Shown here one piece after another: positions 35,701 through 48,950 of a stretch of 64,000 nt of DNA (positions are counted from its first letter, which is position 1; every line of letters begins with the position of its first letter). Both the position numbers and the translations under genes were made by a program. Location: positions 15,578,202-15,642,201 of the forward strand of contig NC_134654.1 of the NCBI RefSeq assembly GCF_030463565.1, read 5' to 3'. This DNA is from Pelecanus crispus. Taxonomy: Eukaryota > Chordata > Aves > Pelecaniformes > Pelecanidae. Below the pieces are notes generated by a model. It searched no databases and was not told where the DNA came from. It saw nothing but the letters and a program-made list of their open reading frames with translations.

Positions 35701-38700
35701 GATGAGAATTAGGGTAAGTCCCAGGCTAACAATATGCCACTTCAGCTTCTCACAGGCAGAGGACAGTGAAACACCTCCCTTTACCACCAAAACCTTCTTA
35801 GGTCACTGCAGAAAGGCCCCAGGGCACACATGTAGGTGCATGTCTACTTGCAAACAGCCCTGGGGAACAGCAGCTGCAGTTGTATCTGTTGCTCCATGCT
35901 GCCATCATTTGCAGACACGGAGCTGTCCTGAGGTGAAGGTCACAAGGGTGCTATCACAGCAAGCTGCATTGCCTTGCAAGGCTCTCTAGTCCTGGTATTT
36001 TCAGGGAGCTTTTATTACTGCCCTTCATTCAGATAAGGGCACTCATGGCTCAATATTCCCGCACAAATTAAGGGTGGATTTACTGGTTGATGTCTGTCTA
36101 TTTTTGCATAAAGAACTTCGGGAGAACAAGGAGGTTTTGTAAGCTGTAGCTAAGTAAGTTCCCTGGCATGCTGAGGGAACCTACTTTATTAAACCAGTAA
36201 TACACAGCTTAAAACATGGAACGAGCTGGCTTTTGCTCAGAGACAGATGAAATCATTCCTGCTCCGGTCTCCCCAGCACAGATCCTCATACTCCCAGGAA
36301 CATGTACAACTGATGCAGAGCTGCTAGAAGTCAGGGGCTAGATACTCCACGAGCAGCACAGCTTGCTTTAAGAAAATCAGTTTCCAAACCAAACCAAACC
36401 TTTTAAATTCTCTTCTAGGAGGGAAATAGTTAGCTTTTTGCTTTTCTTTTTTTTCTCACCAAACCTAAGAGCAATCCCGTAAAACTGACCTGCTTATGAG
36501 TTCACATCTAATAGCAAGGACTGTGGCCATTCCCTGTGTAGCACAGCCCAGAATACCTGCTTCACTAAGTATACACTCACCGCCCCAAGGCGGGGGAGCT
36601 CCTGAGCAGCCCCAGCACACACTATCCTGGAGCCACAGCTCCTGGGTCTATCCAGGTGAGCACCCTACGCCAGCAGCAGGGACTGGAAAGCCTTGGCTGC
36701 AACCTGCAAGTTCAGTACATCATGACAGGCTGTTCATAGCCGTTTGACTTGACTGAAAATACATACTGATTTGCAGCCAGGTGGTAAAGAGCCCAACTCA
36801 TTGCTCAGCCTTCAGCTCCATCCTGTAGTTCACCAAAGAGCACATGAGACCCCTCATTCATCCCACAGTCCTGGCTATGGGCTATCTTCCAGTCCTGGAA
36901 GATGGGAGCACATCTTCATAACATGGGGTCAGTGCTTGGACTGCACAAGTCTGATGAAGTGGGAAAAGGTTCACAAAATGTAGGTATCTGCAGAGTTACT
37001 GGAGAAAGGGAGAAAGAGCTACAGTATCTCAAACCACACGTAGCCTTGACCCAAAACAGGGATGAGGAAGACTTGCTTTCTTCCTCAGGCTGCTAATAGC
37101 TAACAAGCAGCAAGGATTAAATAGTTCTGGGTGGCCCCAGGAGGACGCTAAGTTTCAGCCAGCTTTCTTCAATGGCCAGGCATCTTTGCCACTGAAACTC
37201 AGTGCCACTGGCTGCAGTTTCTGAAGGACTGCCACGACAACAGCCTCGCCATACCACAGCTTGCAGTGCTCTGTGGTGCTGGCCAACAATGCTGTTCAGT
37301 CTATCACTGCCAAAATGCCACCTAGCAGGGCTGGCTGTGATATTTCTATCAGCACTAAGGAGCCTGAACCTTGAGTGCTTCAGGAGCCCGAGTCTCCATC
37401 AGCTGAACCCCTGTGCGAGCAGCACAACACTGCTCACCCCAGGGAAGGGGGTTCAGGGAAAAGTAATAGGGCTGGGAAGAGCCTGGAGGGATACAGGGTG
37501 TGTGGCAGCCACAGTGGAGGAGACACAAGCACAGTGACAGCCACATGGCCAGGTGCCAGCTCAGGTGCACACCTTGGTCTTCCATACACCCCACTGTTGC
37601 CTCCAAGTCTGTCCCATCCCTTGGCCTCATGCTAGCCTTTTTTGGCGCCCCCTGCACAAACTGCTCTAGCCTGTACTTAAGCCTGCTCTGCCTGCAGCAA
37701 ACTCTCCGCTCCCTCCCTGTACCTCCAATACCCAGGAAGAGGGACCCGATACACAAAGGTAGCTTCCAATCAAGGAGCCACTGCAACAAGCACAGAAGAG
37801 CTGTCCTGAGCTCTCCAGCCCTCTCTCACTGTCACTGCAGCTTGCCCCTGAGTCAAGCTGGCTGCTTCGTGCTTTGGAGTGGCTTGGGAGCGCTCCTGAG
37901 GTTGTCTTTGTCTCAGAGAAGGTGCTGGTACAAATCTGTGCTAGGCAGAGTGTGCCTGGTGGCTGCTCAGCCTGCAACCCAGGAGCACCCCACAGGCCCC
38001 AGGCCAGCAAGCTCCTAGTCGAGAGACTCATCAACCCCTGGAAGCACAGGGGCCCAGCTGGCATGATCAGGAAGCACATACTGAATATAACTGGTCAAGG
38101 CAGACGACTAATGTCTGTGGATCTGGAGTGTACCAAGACGCTACCTTGTTTCCAGACAGCAGAAACATCTATTTTTCCTTCCTCGTGTGCATTACTCCAT
38201 CAGATGGGGAGTTTGTTTGGAGGCAGCAGGTAAATCCAGTGCTGTAGGAAATACCTCCCCTGGAATTGCCCCGGACAGTCCCTCCAGAGCACAGCAGACT
38301 GCTCTGGTTGGGGACAGTCACGAGTGATTAAAGACACTACCATCATTCAGATGCACCATGGGACTGCAGGCAAAGCACTGTGTGAACACATATAACCCGG
38401 GTAGTCTTCACCACCCAGGTGCAAGTCACGGGCTGAAGCAGATCTGCTCCAAAAGTGCCTGGCCCCATGCTGGGTCACAGCTCAAGCTCAATACAAGTGG
38501 AGAGCAGAGCTGCTCAGCAGCTGGTCAAAACAACCTTCTTCAAAATGAACACTGAGGACCAATATCGTCTCTTTCCCATTCCTTTTGGAAGACAGATCTA
38601 GCTGAAAAACATGTATTATGAGTCTTTTCAGTCCTTAAAGAGTCAAACTACAGTATTAAAATTCATCTTTTCTCCACAGGGTATCTTAAGCACTTGGGAG

Positions 38701-39392
38701 TAATCAAGAGAAGCACAAATAGACTTTAAAGATGCAAACAAAATATCCTCCTGGATCAGTTGCTCCATTACTTAGTCACACTCCTACCAGGTCTTCTACA
38801 TCAGTATTTTCAAGAAACACAGAACAGAGAGGAATGGACTCTTTAATACAGAAGAAGGAGCAAGACAGGCAGGACAATTCCATCCCCCCACCCCAAGGAA
38901 AATATTCAGATTATTTCTTGACTTGTTCAAAAAGGAAAAAAAGTATTTACCCAATGCAAATAAGGTAAATAAGAACTTGGGGACTTAGAGCACATGAGAA
39001 GGCATTAAAAAAAGCTGCACAGGCCAGCACTTCTAAACATCGTCTCCACTAGCAGTACTCACTGCTAGTTTCTGTTCGTTACCAGTTAACATGCCCAACT
39101 TGTCCACTACAGATTGACCCTATTGAATGGGGAGAGTGTTGGGCCACTGAGACCCATAAACAGGTGGTATTTCGATGTTGCTTTTATCACAAGAACAGAT
39201 ACATATAATTTACCACCTTCTACATCCTAATGCACTGTATTGCACAAGTCATCCTCAAAACAACTGCATCAGAAGTTCAAAAAGGAGGCGATTTTCCCTG
39301 GTAAAGGTCATGATGAAAAAAGCAGACACACACACTCATCTGGAGTAGGGAGGCTCAGAGCACTGAGTAGTACAGTCTCAACAAGACAAATT

Positions 39393-39500
39393 TCATAGAA
39401 ACACAGAAGTGCTGGTTGGAAGTGAACTCCAGAGGTCCCCAGTCCAGCCTCCTACAGGACTATTACCAGCAGGTCAAGCCACAGCCTGTCTTGTTTCAAA
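39393..39500 (-). repeat. Old CR1 3' fragment
   Basis: The blocks tcatagaaacacagaagtgc and ctccagaggtccccagtcca followed by gcctcct correspond to a diverged CR1 3' end in reverse complement. Confidence 0.6.
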
Positions 39501-39976
39501 ACGAACTGGTGCACAGCCACCCAGACAAAGAAATGGAGAGCTAGGAGGTGCCAAAAGTCAGCTCTATAAGGAAAGTTTTGAAAATAAATTACCTCCAGGA
39601 TCGTGGGGAAAAATAAAAGGTGAGGAAAGGCTCTTTAGAAACAATGCCGACACTTGCAACGACTCCATGAAAATAAAGTCATTATTGCCAGGGTGCCACT
39701 TATCACAGACAGTACTATCATTGACAATACCTTGGATTTGACACAGCCTCTAATTGATAGAAGACTTAAAGTGTGACATTTCCTTTGGAAGCCACTCCTA
39801 TTGCCTACTGCAATCAAGCCAGCTAGCAGAAGGAGGAAAAAAAGCTAACTTCTTTTTCAGGTGTTGACTTTAATTCTACTAAGACACTTTTTAAAACTCC
39901 CACTGTAAACTGATACAGAAAAATTCTTGCTGATCTTTTAAAACAGAAGAAAAAAAACCCCTTCTTTAAACTATCT

Positions 39977-40022
39977 AGTATTTGGCAGGAGGGGTGTGGG
40001 GGGGGTGGAGGGGGCGGGGAGA
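39977..40022 (+). other. G-rich tract with quadruplex potential
   Basis: Several runs of four or more G (aggggtgtggggggggtggag, then ggggcgggg) lie within about 45 bp. That spacing fits an intramolecular G-quadruplex on the plus strand. It lies downstream of the SCO1 polyadenylation region. Confidence 0.6.
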
Positions 40023-40586
40023 AGGATCTTGGAACTTCAGGAATCTTCCTTCCTTGCCAGCACTTTATCAGAAGAGTGCAGTCTTAGACATACTCTTATC
40101 ACAGTAACCTTCTTGATACCACTCAGGAGGTCACCATAGTATAGGGCAGCTGATGTGGACCTACACTAATTTATCATGTTTTACAACTGCTCTGGAATGG
40201 GTTAAGTTTACTGTTGTTCAGGATTTTGGAAAGATGTAAATTTACCATAGACATTGCACCTTCCCTCAGACAGGAACATTCTCTTCCAACCCCCACATTC
40301 CTAAGAATGCCAGTGCTACCAGTAGGAAACTTGTGTTCAGTTTGAAACACTCTGGGACCTGCACCAAGAACTTTTCTGTTTTGTCTCCTGTGGGCCATTC
40401 TCTGGGGTTCAGCTACCTTAAAAAAAGGACATTCAGCTTATGGTTTGCACTACTATAGATAAACACTACTTTCTAAAGAGAGCTGAAACAGAGCAAGAAT
40501 ATGAAGCTTGACCAGTATACAAAGTTCTGATGATATTCTAGTCAAACCTAACTAAGGGAAAAAAGTATTGCTTATACAAAGCAATC

Positions 40587-40592
40587 TTTATT
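40587..40592 (-). terminator. Candidate SCO1 polyadenylation signal
   Basis: AATAAA on the minus strand lies about 820 nt after the SCO1 stop codon. Other signals could exist, so the choice is tentative. Confidence 0.4.
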
Positions 40593-41409
40593 TTCAAATG
40601 CTGCACTGCATAAACCTTGTATCAGCCATATGCATGGACACAGACCCCCTTCATCCTCCCCACTTCACTATACAGCATAGTACAATCAGGATGACTACAC
40701 GTAAAATCATTTAGACCAGAAGAAAAATCTATTTGCAACCCATTACTCATTTCCCTCTAAGTTAACAGCATTCACCTGGACAAATCACCAAGAAAAAAAC
40801 ATTTCATTCCTGCATTCAAATGAGGAAGAGATCAGGCACACTACAGGGCTAGTCCCACACATGGAAGCTGCTGCTGCTTTCAGTGCTCTTCACCTTATTA
40901 ACCTTGATAAAGAAGTACTCTTAAGGGTCTTCTGCTCCTTATAATATTGTAACTGCCTCTCCCACAAAGCAAAACAGTGCAGAAAAAGAGGGCAGTGGTC
41001 CTCTGAGAATGCCACGGCCCACATGGCTTTTCATCAAGTAATCATGCTCCTGCAGTGACCATCCTTTGCTGATGTCTTGCGAAGAGACACAAATTAATTT
41101 TACCAGCGATATACATGTTCTTCCCAAATGAAAAGTTTTTTTCCATTTTTTGCTCCCAACAATGTCTCAGAGAAGTCCCAAATTTCATTCTGTAGCCTAG
41201 ATCTTGCTGCAAATAATATCGATGGGGAAGGCTCTATAGAGATTTCTGATAATGGTATTTTGCAGAAGTATGGTGGCCTTTCTTATTTGGAAGAAAGGAG
41301 GCATGTGGTGACAGGATGTTACACTTTTATGCTTCTGCTTTAACTCCAATGCCCAATTACAGCCAAACCTACAGGTGATGTTCACATCAATCTTTGAAGA
41401 TCTTGTATT

Positions 41410-44400
41410 TTAGGATCTGTATTTTCTCATGTGCGCAGCAATAGAAGCAGAAATCTCGGTGCTCCTCTTATTCTGGCCATAATAGTCCACAAAGTCACCA
41501 TCTGGCCCAAGGAGGTACATTATTATTGTGTGATCCACCTGTAAGAGAGCACATTGTGGCTTGGTAAAAAAGGTCATAGAATCATAGAACCATAGAATAC
41601 CAGGTTAGAAGGGACCTCAAGGATCATCTGGTCCAACCTTTCTTTGCCAAAGCATGGTCTAGACGAGATGGCCCAGCACCCTGTCCAGCCAAATCTTAAG
41701 TGTCCAATGTTAGGAAATCCACCACTTTCCTGGGGAGATTATTCCAATGGCTGATTGTTCTCATTCTGAAAAATTTTCCTCTTGTGTCCAATCGGAATCT
41801 CTCCAGGAGTAACTTGTACCCATTACCCCTTTTCTATGTGACTCCTTGTAAAAAGGGAGTCTCCATCTTCTCTGGAGCTACCCTTTAAATACTGGAACAT
41901 CCTGCACATCTCTCAAAGTCAGCAGCAACAGCATCCCATTCAGCCTTTGGTTCGGCTGTCTGACAAGACTTCTCATCAAGAAGCTAAAGCAAGATAAAGA
42001 AAATCTCAGCAATGCCTCAGCGACCTCTTCTTGTTTTACCCATGAAAATAAATAGAGAAAACTAGTTGCAAACTCAGAATGTGTGAAGGAATACTTTAAG
42101 CAGACAAGTCTTCCCTAAGCTGCTGGCACCCTTCCTGCAGCACAGACAAGACTGGGGCAAACCTGCGGGCTAATGGTCTTTTCCCAGTTCCCCTCTACAT
42201 ATCATACTCCATGACTCCCACAAGGTATTCAAGCCCCTGCTGCTAATAGAATGTAAATCCAATACAAGAAGAGGTATTTCATTAAACCAAGTTCACTGTC
42301 AGTGCAAACAATGGGACCAAGAGCATCACTGGGATACAGGAGCTGCAGCTAGTCGGTGCAGATGCAGCCATGTGCTGGGAGGGGGCTCCCTCTACTGTCG
42401 GAACTGAAATAACGTTAAAAAATGTTCAAAGTAACAATTACTTGAATGTTCGAGGTGTTCCAATTTGATTTATATAAATATTAACTCCACTGTAAATTTA
42501 TTTAAAATGCCACTGGTAAGTACTGTCTGCATCTAACTGTGACAACATCTTTATGAGCAAAGACACAAAATACTGAAAATGGAGGCCATGAATCTCTGAT
42601 GCTCAAGTGACTACATCATCTCACTGCTGCCGGAGAAAAAGACCTGAAATGTATTTATGCACTGAGAGTAAAACTGTGTTTGAAATTAAGAAATCACATA
42701 AACATTTCCAGTACCACAAGCTAAAAGCATGCATCAAACTTAATGACATTTCTGTCATTGAAAGAACATTTCTCAAAATTTTAGTGAAGCAGATCTAATT
42801 CAATATTTTACTCATTTCAAATTTTCAAGATAAGATTACAAAATCAAGTTGTAGGAAACAATTTTTTAAGGAATCTGAATCACAATTTAGATCCTTCAAC
42901 TGGAAAGTAGGAAAAAAAAAAAATCAGGTAGCCTGCTCAGAGTATCTTAACTCCCTGGCCTATGGAAGATTAAATACAGTCAGGATTGAGTGCAGTTTGT
43001 GTGCAAAAGACCACCATTTTTCAAGCTATGCCTGAAGCTTGCACTGTTCCCACTGTGTGCACATAAGAACATCATTTGAGTTTCAATGCAATCTTGTAAA
43101 CCACAGAATAAAACAAGTAAATTGGATAGTCTGGTATTGAGAATTATAAAATTGAGATTATTAAATAGGAACTAGTAATATTCAAGTAATACTTGAAAAA
43201 TTCAAACAGATGTTTAGAAATTATAATTTCTAAATGCTCATCTCAATGCTCTTTTCAAGTCAAAATAAGCAGCAAAGTTTAATTGGCTGTAGTGGACCTC
43301 TTCCCCACATCCCAGCAGCCTGCAAAGGAAACAGAACCCACTCCTGCACAAACATCAGTCTTAATCATCAACGGGCACAACAGGTCCATGCAAGACATAA
43401 TGAGGAAGGAAAAAAACATTACCAGAAGAAATGACAGAGTAATAATTACATGGCTAAGTCTCAGTTAGGCACAAAACCAGCCGCAAGCTCTCCCTCCCAT
43501 GTCTGCTGTTGCTGCCATCCTCTTTCCATTTTGTTTCAGAGACTGTGTCCTCCGGCCTTCCTGCCCTGAATGCATAGAGCTCACTGCTTCTCAAAACCAA
43601 GAGCCTATGACAAATCCTGAAGAGATGCAGGTATGCTGTTCCTCCTTGGCACCACATCTAGGGCTCCCAGGCTGCTCTGCTGCTCCCACTCCACTGGCTT
43701 TTCTTCCTCTCTGCCCTTCCCTTCTTTCAGACTCACAACCCTAGCACAGACCAGCAGTATTCTCCCTGGATCCCAGATCCCTTCTCCTACTTCATTACAC
43801 CTGTAGTCACATTCTCCAGTTCAGTTTCACTCTCCAGCCTCCCCTGAAGCTGCTGTCATCTACAGTTACTTTTCTTGGCCGAACCCCCATGCCAGAATCC
43901 AGGTGTGGCTTGCTAGAATCCACGTGTGGTTTACTTCATAAGGACCAGCACTCCTTCAGCTTTTCTGGCCTCTTTCCATCAACTCTCCTTAACTTCAGTT
44001 CACTCATTTAGTGTCAGATTCTACTGATTTTTTCTCTCTCCTGAGCAGGCATCCTTTGCCAATCCTGTTCCTATAACCTATTCTTGCATTTCCACTAGCA
44101 CCCTTTTATAAATCTGATTTTAAGCATATCTTTAAATTGATTTCAGATTGATCCTAGATTGATTTAAATTGGTGTTGAATTTCTCCAGCAAGCTTCTCTC
44201 CTCCAAATAAAGTATCTTAGACAAAGACTTCTGTACCGAGTTGCTGCTTTAAGTGAAAACAAGTTCTTGATCTCCCACTTCACACCCTTTTTAGTAATGT
44301 AGAGCAGTGCACATCACCAGTGTGATTCCATCTTCTCTTTACTGAGATCATGTGCTGCTCTTGCTGTTTCTTTCTGTGCACCACTTCTTCGTTCCATCAA

Positions 44401-47400
44401 TCTTTTTGTCCATGTGGATATTTATGTGCTGCAGTCAGGTCATTTTAAAAAATGGATTAAGAATAGACAATACTGGATTAGACCAAAACCAATCTGCCTC
44501 AGCATCCTACCTCAAATAGTGGCCAACAATGGTTGCTTTAAAGAAGAGTATAAAACCAGCACCAAAAATATGCTATCTTCCTCTACTACTTCCCAGTTTC
44601 CAAACATTTTTAGCTCACAGGCTTCCTGAACTAGGCAAGATTTCTGTGCATGTCATGAACAACAGATTGTTCTTCCCCAAGACTAACAAGAAGTCTCCCT
44701 GTGGATTCTCATCAACTTCTACCATTTATATCTGTAGCAAGGGATTCCACTTCTCACGTGCCCGCTGCAACAAGAACCATCACCTTTCCTTTTGAACCTG
44801 TTTTTAGTTTTCTCTGATGCCCTTAGTTCTTGTAATGAAGAAAAAAAAAATGAAGACCATATAATGTGTATCCTCACTTGTCATATCACTTGTACCTACT
44901 TTACTCTTCCCGTCTTCTCAGGATGTGCCAAGTCAGGAAGGCCTTGGCAGCAGCTCTGAGCCCTATAACCAGTCCTATCAACTTCCAGAGAGTAAGATTT
45001 TGACTACCCAGTTTACCCTCACTTAAACCTCAGCTTCCCCCTTCACACTATTACTCTATGTATTTTATTCCCACTTAATTTAGCATTAACATGCTTCTCT
45101 GTTCCAGGTCATTTGACACAGAAGGAAGATCCCCACAGTATCTGCAGGCAGCCTTTGCATCATCCAAGTCTCTTGCCAGGAAGACCCTGCTTCTTGGTGT
45201 TACTTTGACAGGGAATGCGTTGTTACTCACTTCTACCTCTCATTTCTCCCTCTTCTTATTGCCTTAATTTCCCAGTTCTGTTTTCACTTCAGAGCACATA
45301 GGAAAACAGCCAGACATATACATTACGTGACAGAAAAAAGTTCAAATTAATTCCAGGCTTGCTAGCTCATATGCTATTCTGTATGCAGGCCTAGGATCGT
45401 ACACTTTTAGAAAATGTTTCAGTAAGGTTCTGAGCTTGTAAGAGGGCACCTTGATTCTGACCAAGACCTTTAAAACACAGCTTAACACATCGGTGCAACA
45501 GGGCTCTGTCATGTAGGACTTCAGCATAGATTGTAACAGCTGCCTTCTGATTTTAAAATCTGTATGTTGCTCTTATCAAAAGCCTTTCATTAGGCAAAAG
45601 CCCTACAGTTACTTACTATGTAATCATTGTCTTCATCTTTGGGACCTTCGCTGTAATACACGCGGTAAGCTTTAGCCACTTGGTCAATCTGTGCCTTGGT
45701 ACCAGTCAATCCAATCAGCTTTGGAGAAAATTCTAGAGAGAAAGAAGACATTTAGACATTTTAGTGAAAAGAATCCTATCAAGAGCATCCTTTACAGTAC
45801 TCTGTATTACATGCTATAAGACATCAAGGAAGAAAACAGTAATACCTTTAACATATCTGGCAATGGCTTCTTCATTGTCCCTCTCAGGATCAATGGTGAT
45901 GAAGAGTGGGGTCAGATTAGGCAAAGATGGAATTCTATCTGTGACATTAACAATTATTATTATTCTTAGAAAACTAAAAATCATTTCTCGCCTCCCTTCA
46001 AACAAGCTCACAGCCAAGCTACCATAACATCAATCCAAGCCCACCCTAAGTGACAAAAAAGGGCATTTTGTGCAGCTTAATTTATGTAATTTGTGAATGA
46101 AGCAAATGCCATGAAATCCAACACTCTGTGCTTGTCCTGGGTACAGCTACACTTCCAGCCTCTCAACTGGAGACCCTGCCCTGCTTAGGAGAGATTACAA
46201 ATTGGCTCTGATGCAGAAAATGCCATGGCGTGATGCACATATCAAAGCATAATAGTCGATACAACAAAAGCACACCTGTGACAGTGGAGCTGGAGGATAG
46301 GTGAAGACACAACGCAGGCTCTTTCCCTCATGTTCCAGCCATAGCCTTTGCTATATTTTCTTCACTTTAGTCCACCCTACCACTTGCTTGATTACTATTA
46401 TCCCTGCTCTGTAACTCTTTGGGGCCTGCAGGCTGAGAAAACCACCTCTATGACACAGCCTTCCCCCAACCTCCATTCCACAGCACAGTCACTCTCAGAA
46501 AAGACTCTCACAGAGGTTTGTTGTCAAAATTAATTAAACAGAGGAGAAAACCCCTAATACACCCCACAACCACTTCTTGGCAAAAATACAGTGCAATGGC
46601 ACTGTTCCCTGTAACCTGCCACCATCATGTTGTATTACCAAGAAGTCCCCTGTTGTGGAAAGATCAGTGTTGTCATGCTTTAAGTATCAGATCCTAGTCA
46701 CAGGCAGATAGATGTATGTACCACTTAGCAATTAATTCAACTACTGAATAGTAGTCAGCAGCATTTTTTTAAAAAAAATAATCAGTTATTACCATTTGCA
46801 GTATTTTACCACAATAAACCTGGACCTCCCACAAAAAGGACTACTATGCCAATTGAATTCCCATACCGATTTCATCTACCACTTCAATCATTTTCTCCAG
46901 TTCATCAGGACAGATGTCAGGGCAGTGTGTGAAGCCAAAGTAGATCAGCACCCACTGGCCAATGTAGTCATTGCTGGTCTTGGGCTGTCCCTCATGGTTG
47001 ACGAGTGAGAAGGGCCCTCCTAACAGCGGTTTCCCAATTCCTCGGTTTCGTTCCTTCTCCAGGTCTACAAAAAACAAGAGGGGATCAAACACATCCACGC
47101 CACAGTCCACACTGCTTCCCAGGCAAGCCTCAGAAGCAGTTGAAAGTCAAGCAACCTCACAGACTCACTGCCCAGGGCGCTGAAACATCAAGATCTACCA
47201 AAGCCCAACACGCAGAAGCCTAACGTGGACAAGACTTCCAAAAAGCATTCCATTTTGGGCAAAATCAAATATATCACTAAACTCCTTTGAAACATAATAA
47301 TCTCTTTCATTGTCATATGACTGTATTTTTATTTAAAAAAGGGGGAAAAAAAAAAAGACAAAGACAAGTACCTGGCTTAGCATGAAACAGAAAAATTAGC

Positions 47401-48891
47401 ATCCTTTGTAAACTGAACACATCCTAACAGCTTGCCCTGGTTTCGGCTGGGATAGAGTTAATTTTCTTCCTAGTAGCTGTCATAGTGCTGTGTTTTGGAT
47501 TTGGAATGAGAAGAATGTTGATGATAACACACTGATGTGTTTAGGTGTTGCTAACTACTGCTTACACTAGTCAAGGACTTTGCAGCCTCCCATGCTCTGC
47601 CAGGTTACACAAGAAACTGGGAGGGGGCACAGCCAGAACAGTTGATCCAAACTGACCAAAGGGCTATTCCATACCATGTGATGTCATGCTCAGTATATAA
47701 GCTGCGGGGAGTTGGCCGGGGAGCAGCTATCGCTGCTTGGGAACTGTCTGGGTATCGGTCGGCAGGTGGTGAGCAATTGCATTGTGCATCACTTGCTTTG
47801 TATATTATTATTGTTATCATTATTATATTGTTCTTATTATCATTACTATTTTACTTTAGTTCAATTATTAAACTGTTCTTATCTCAACCCAGGAGTGTTT
47901 CTCACTCTTACTCCTCTGATTCTCTCCCCCATCCCATCAGGGCAGGGGGAGTGAGTGAGCGGCTGCGTGGTGCTTAGTTGCTGGCTGGGGCTAAACCACA
48001 ACACAGCTGTAATATCTCTGATTTTCATTATTTAACACATGAAAATGAAACACATGGGCAGTTATTGCAAGACAGGGAAAATGCACATATACGCTACACA
48101 GAGGGAAATCAACTTGCACAGAAAACCCCACCTCCGTGTCTGTGCTGCATTGACTGGCAGAGTGTGCATAATCAAATCCAACTATTCTGACAGCAAAAGC
48201 ATATTCAAGAATTTTAAAACAGTTAACCTTGAAGTTTTTTCAGAATTTTTGAAAATTTTCTGTAGCACTTAGAGACACACAGGCACGAAGTGGCACTGTG
48301 CGAAGCATGACGTGATTCAGTGGGATGCCGAAGTGGGTAAAATACATCTGAATACAAAAAAATACATTATCTGAGTACAAAACAAGACACTCCTTCTGCT
48401 TCTCCCGCCCAGCCACACGACGGCAGCCCAGGCCGGGTCCCGCCGAGGCAGCGCGGCCTCCCCTGAGGCGGGAAGGGTCCGGTCCCCCCGCCCCCGCACT
48501 CACCCTCCTCCTTTCGCCGCTTCACCTTCTTCATGGCGGCTAGCAGCCCTCCGCACAGCACGAAGGTGGCCGCCAGCGACCGCCACGACACCAGCTGCTA
48601 AGAAAAAGCTGTTTAGTGACTGACAAGGCGGGGGGCGGGGGGGGGGGACGGGGGGGAACGGCACGGCGCGGCACGGCACGGCCCGCTGCCCCGGGCTCCC
48701 TCCCTCCCTCCCTCCCTCCCTCCCTCGCTCGCTCCCTCCCTCCCTCCCTCACTCACTCACTCACTCACTCTCCTCTGCGCGCCCGTCCGCGTGGCGCTGC
48801 CCGGCGGCAGGCGGGACAGCGGGCGGATGCCGGGCGCCGGCAGCCGCCAGTACAGTCCCGCCCGCCAGCAACGCAGCACTGCCGCCGCCAT
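41410..48891 (-). CDS. SCO1: SCO1, mitochondrial copper chaperone for cytochrome c oxidase
   Basis: SCO1 delivers copper to the CuA site of COX2 at the mitochondrial inner membrane. Six coding exons with GT-AG borders give 250 aa in one consistent phase: 48891-48769, 48597-48504, 47064-46867, 45938-45846, 45732-45617 and 41538-41410. Residues 1-41 are Arg/Ala-rich ([18 protein letters not shown]..), which suits a mitochondrial presequence. A membrane segment ([18 protein letters not shown]) is at about 47-64. The thioredoxin-like domain follows, with the copper-binding CPDIC (Cys120, Cys124), TIDPERD, and the third ligand His211 in [14 protein letters not shown]. The C-terminus is ..[10 protein letters not shown]. 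It is about 50 aa shorter than human SCO1, all at the N-terminus. Intron 2 holds a solo LTR and intron 5 a CR1, neither touching coding sequence. The start ATG lies in an AAAATGGCGGC context. Confidence 0.95.
41573..41935 (-). repeat. CR1 LINE fragment in SCO1 intron 5
   Basis: The stretch begins catagaatcatagaaccatag and continues with gttagaagggacctcaagga and the 'tcatctggtccaacc' block. It is the reverse complement of a CR1 3' end. Only about 360 bp is present (5'-truncated). It has the same orientation as SCO1. Confidence 0.85.
47433..48003 (+). mobile_element. Solo LTR, 567-bp family, in SCO1 intron 2
   Basis: The LTR begins TGCCCTGGTTTCGGCTGG (the canonical third base changed) and ends ..AAACCACAACA. 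The 5-bp target duplication cagct is perfect (47428-47432 and 48004-48008). It contains the TATA agtatataagctg (about 47692), an att-rich stretch and attaaa (about 47868). It is antisense to SCO1, so its own promoter and polyadenylation signal do not face along the host transcript. Confidence 0.93.
48598..48768 (-). other. SCO1 intron 1, 171 bp, purine microsatellite and G-run
   Basis: On the minus strand the intron opens with (GTGAGT)-like GAGT repeats, passes through (GAGG)n and ends CTTTTTCTTAG. The plus strand of 48625-48660 has G runs of 6, 11 and 7. The donor sits inside a repeat that offers several equivalent GTGAGT sites 4 bp apart. Confidence 0.8.
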
Positions 48892-48950
48892 TTTGTGGCC
48901 CGCTCTTCCGTGCCCGCCCCTTCCGCCCCCCTCACCCGGGAGCGGCCGCT
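48892..48950. promoter_or_regulatory. Bidirectional SCO1/ADPRM promoter core
   Basis: Only 59 bp separate the two start codons. The stretch is CpG- and C-rich without a TATA box. It has two cttccg cores (ETS/GABPA-type), a ccgcccc GC box, and the sequence AAAATGGCGGC (minus strand, overlapping the SCO1 start), which matches a YY1 site. Such head-to-head CpG-island promoters with ETS and YY1 sites are common for nuclear genes of mitochondrial proteins. Transcription starts cannot be placed from sequence, so part of this may be transcribed from both sides. Confidence 0.8.

Larger units (their letters stand above)
29760..41400. other. Long intergenic region between myosin pseudogene and SCO1
   Basis: About 11.6 kb lies here. 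Frames of 60-200 aa occur on both strands, but none resembles a protein I know and they overlap each other freely, as chance frames do. I see a CR1-like remnant at about 39393-39500 and a G-rich tract at 39980-40022. The last part (about 40587-41409) is probably SCO1 3'UTR. Nothing else was recognised. Confidence 0.5.

Noticed and set aside
34690-35989. Overlapping 120-196-aa frames on both strands
   Set aside because: This is a locally stop-poor, GC-richer stretch. The frames contradict one another and resemble no known protein.
47605-47977. Recurrent frames of 70-111 aa at 47.6, 56.7 and 62.9 kb
   Set aside because: They recur only because they lie in copies of the same LTR. They read through the TATA, att-repeat and polyadenylation regions and are not genes.
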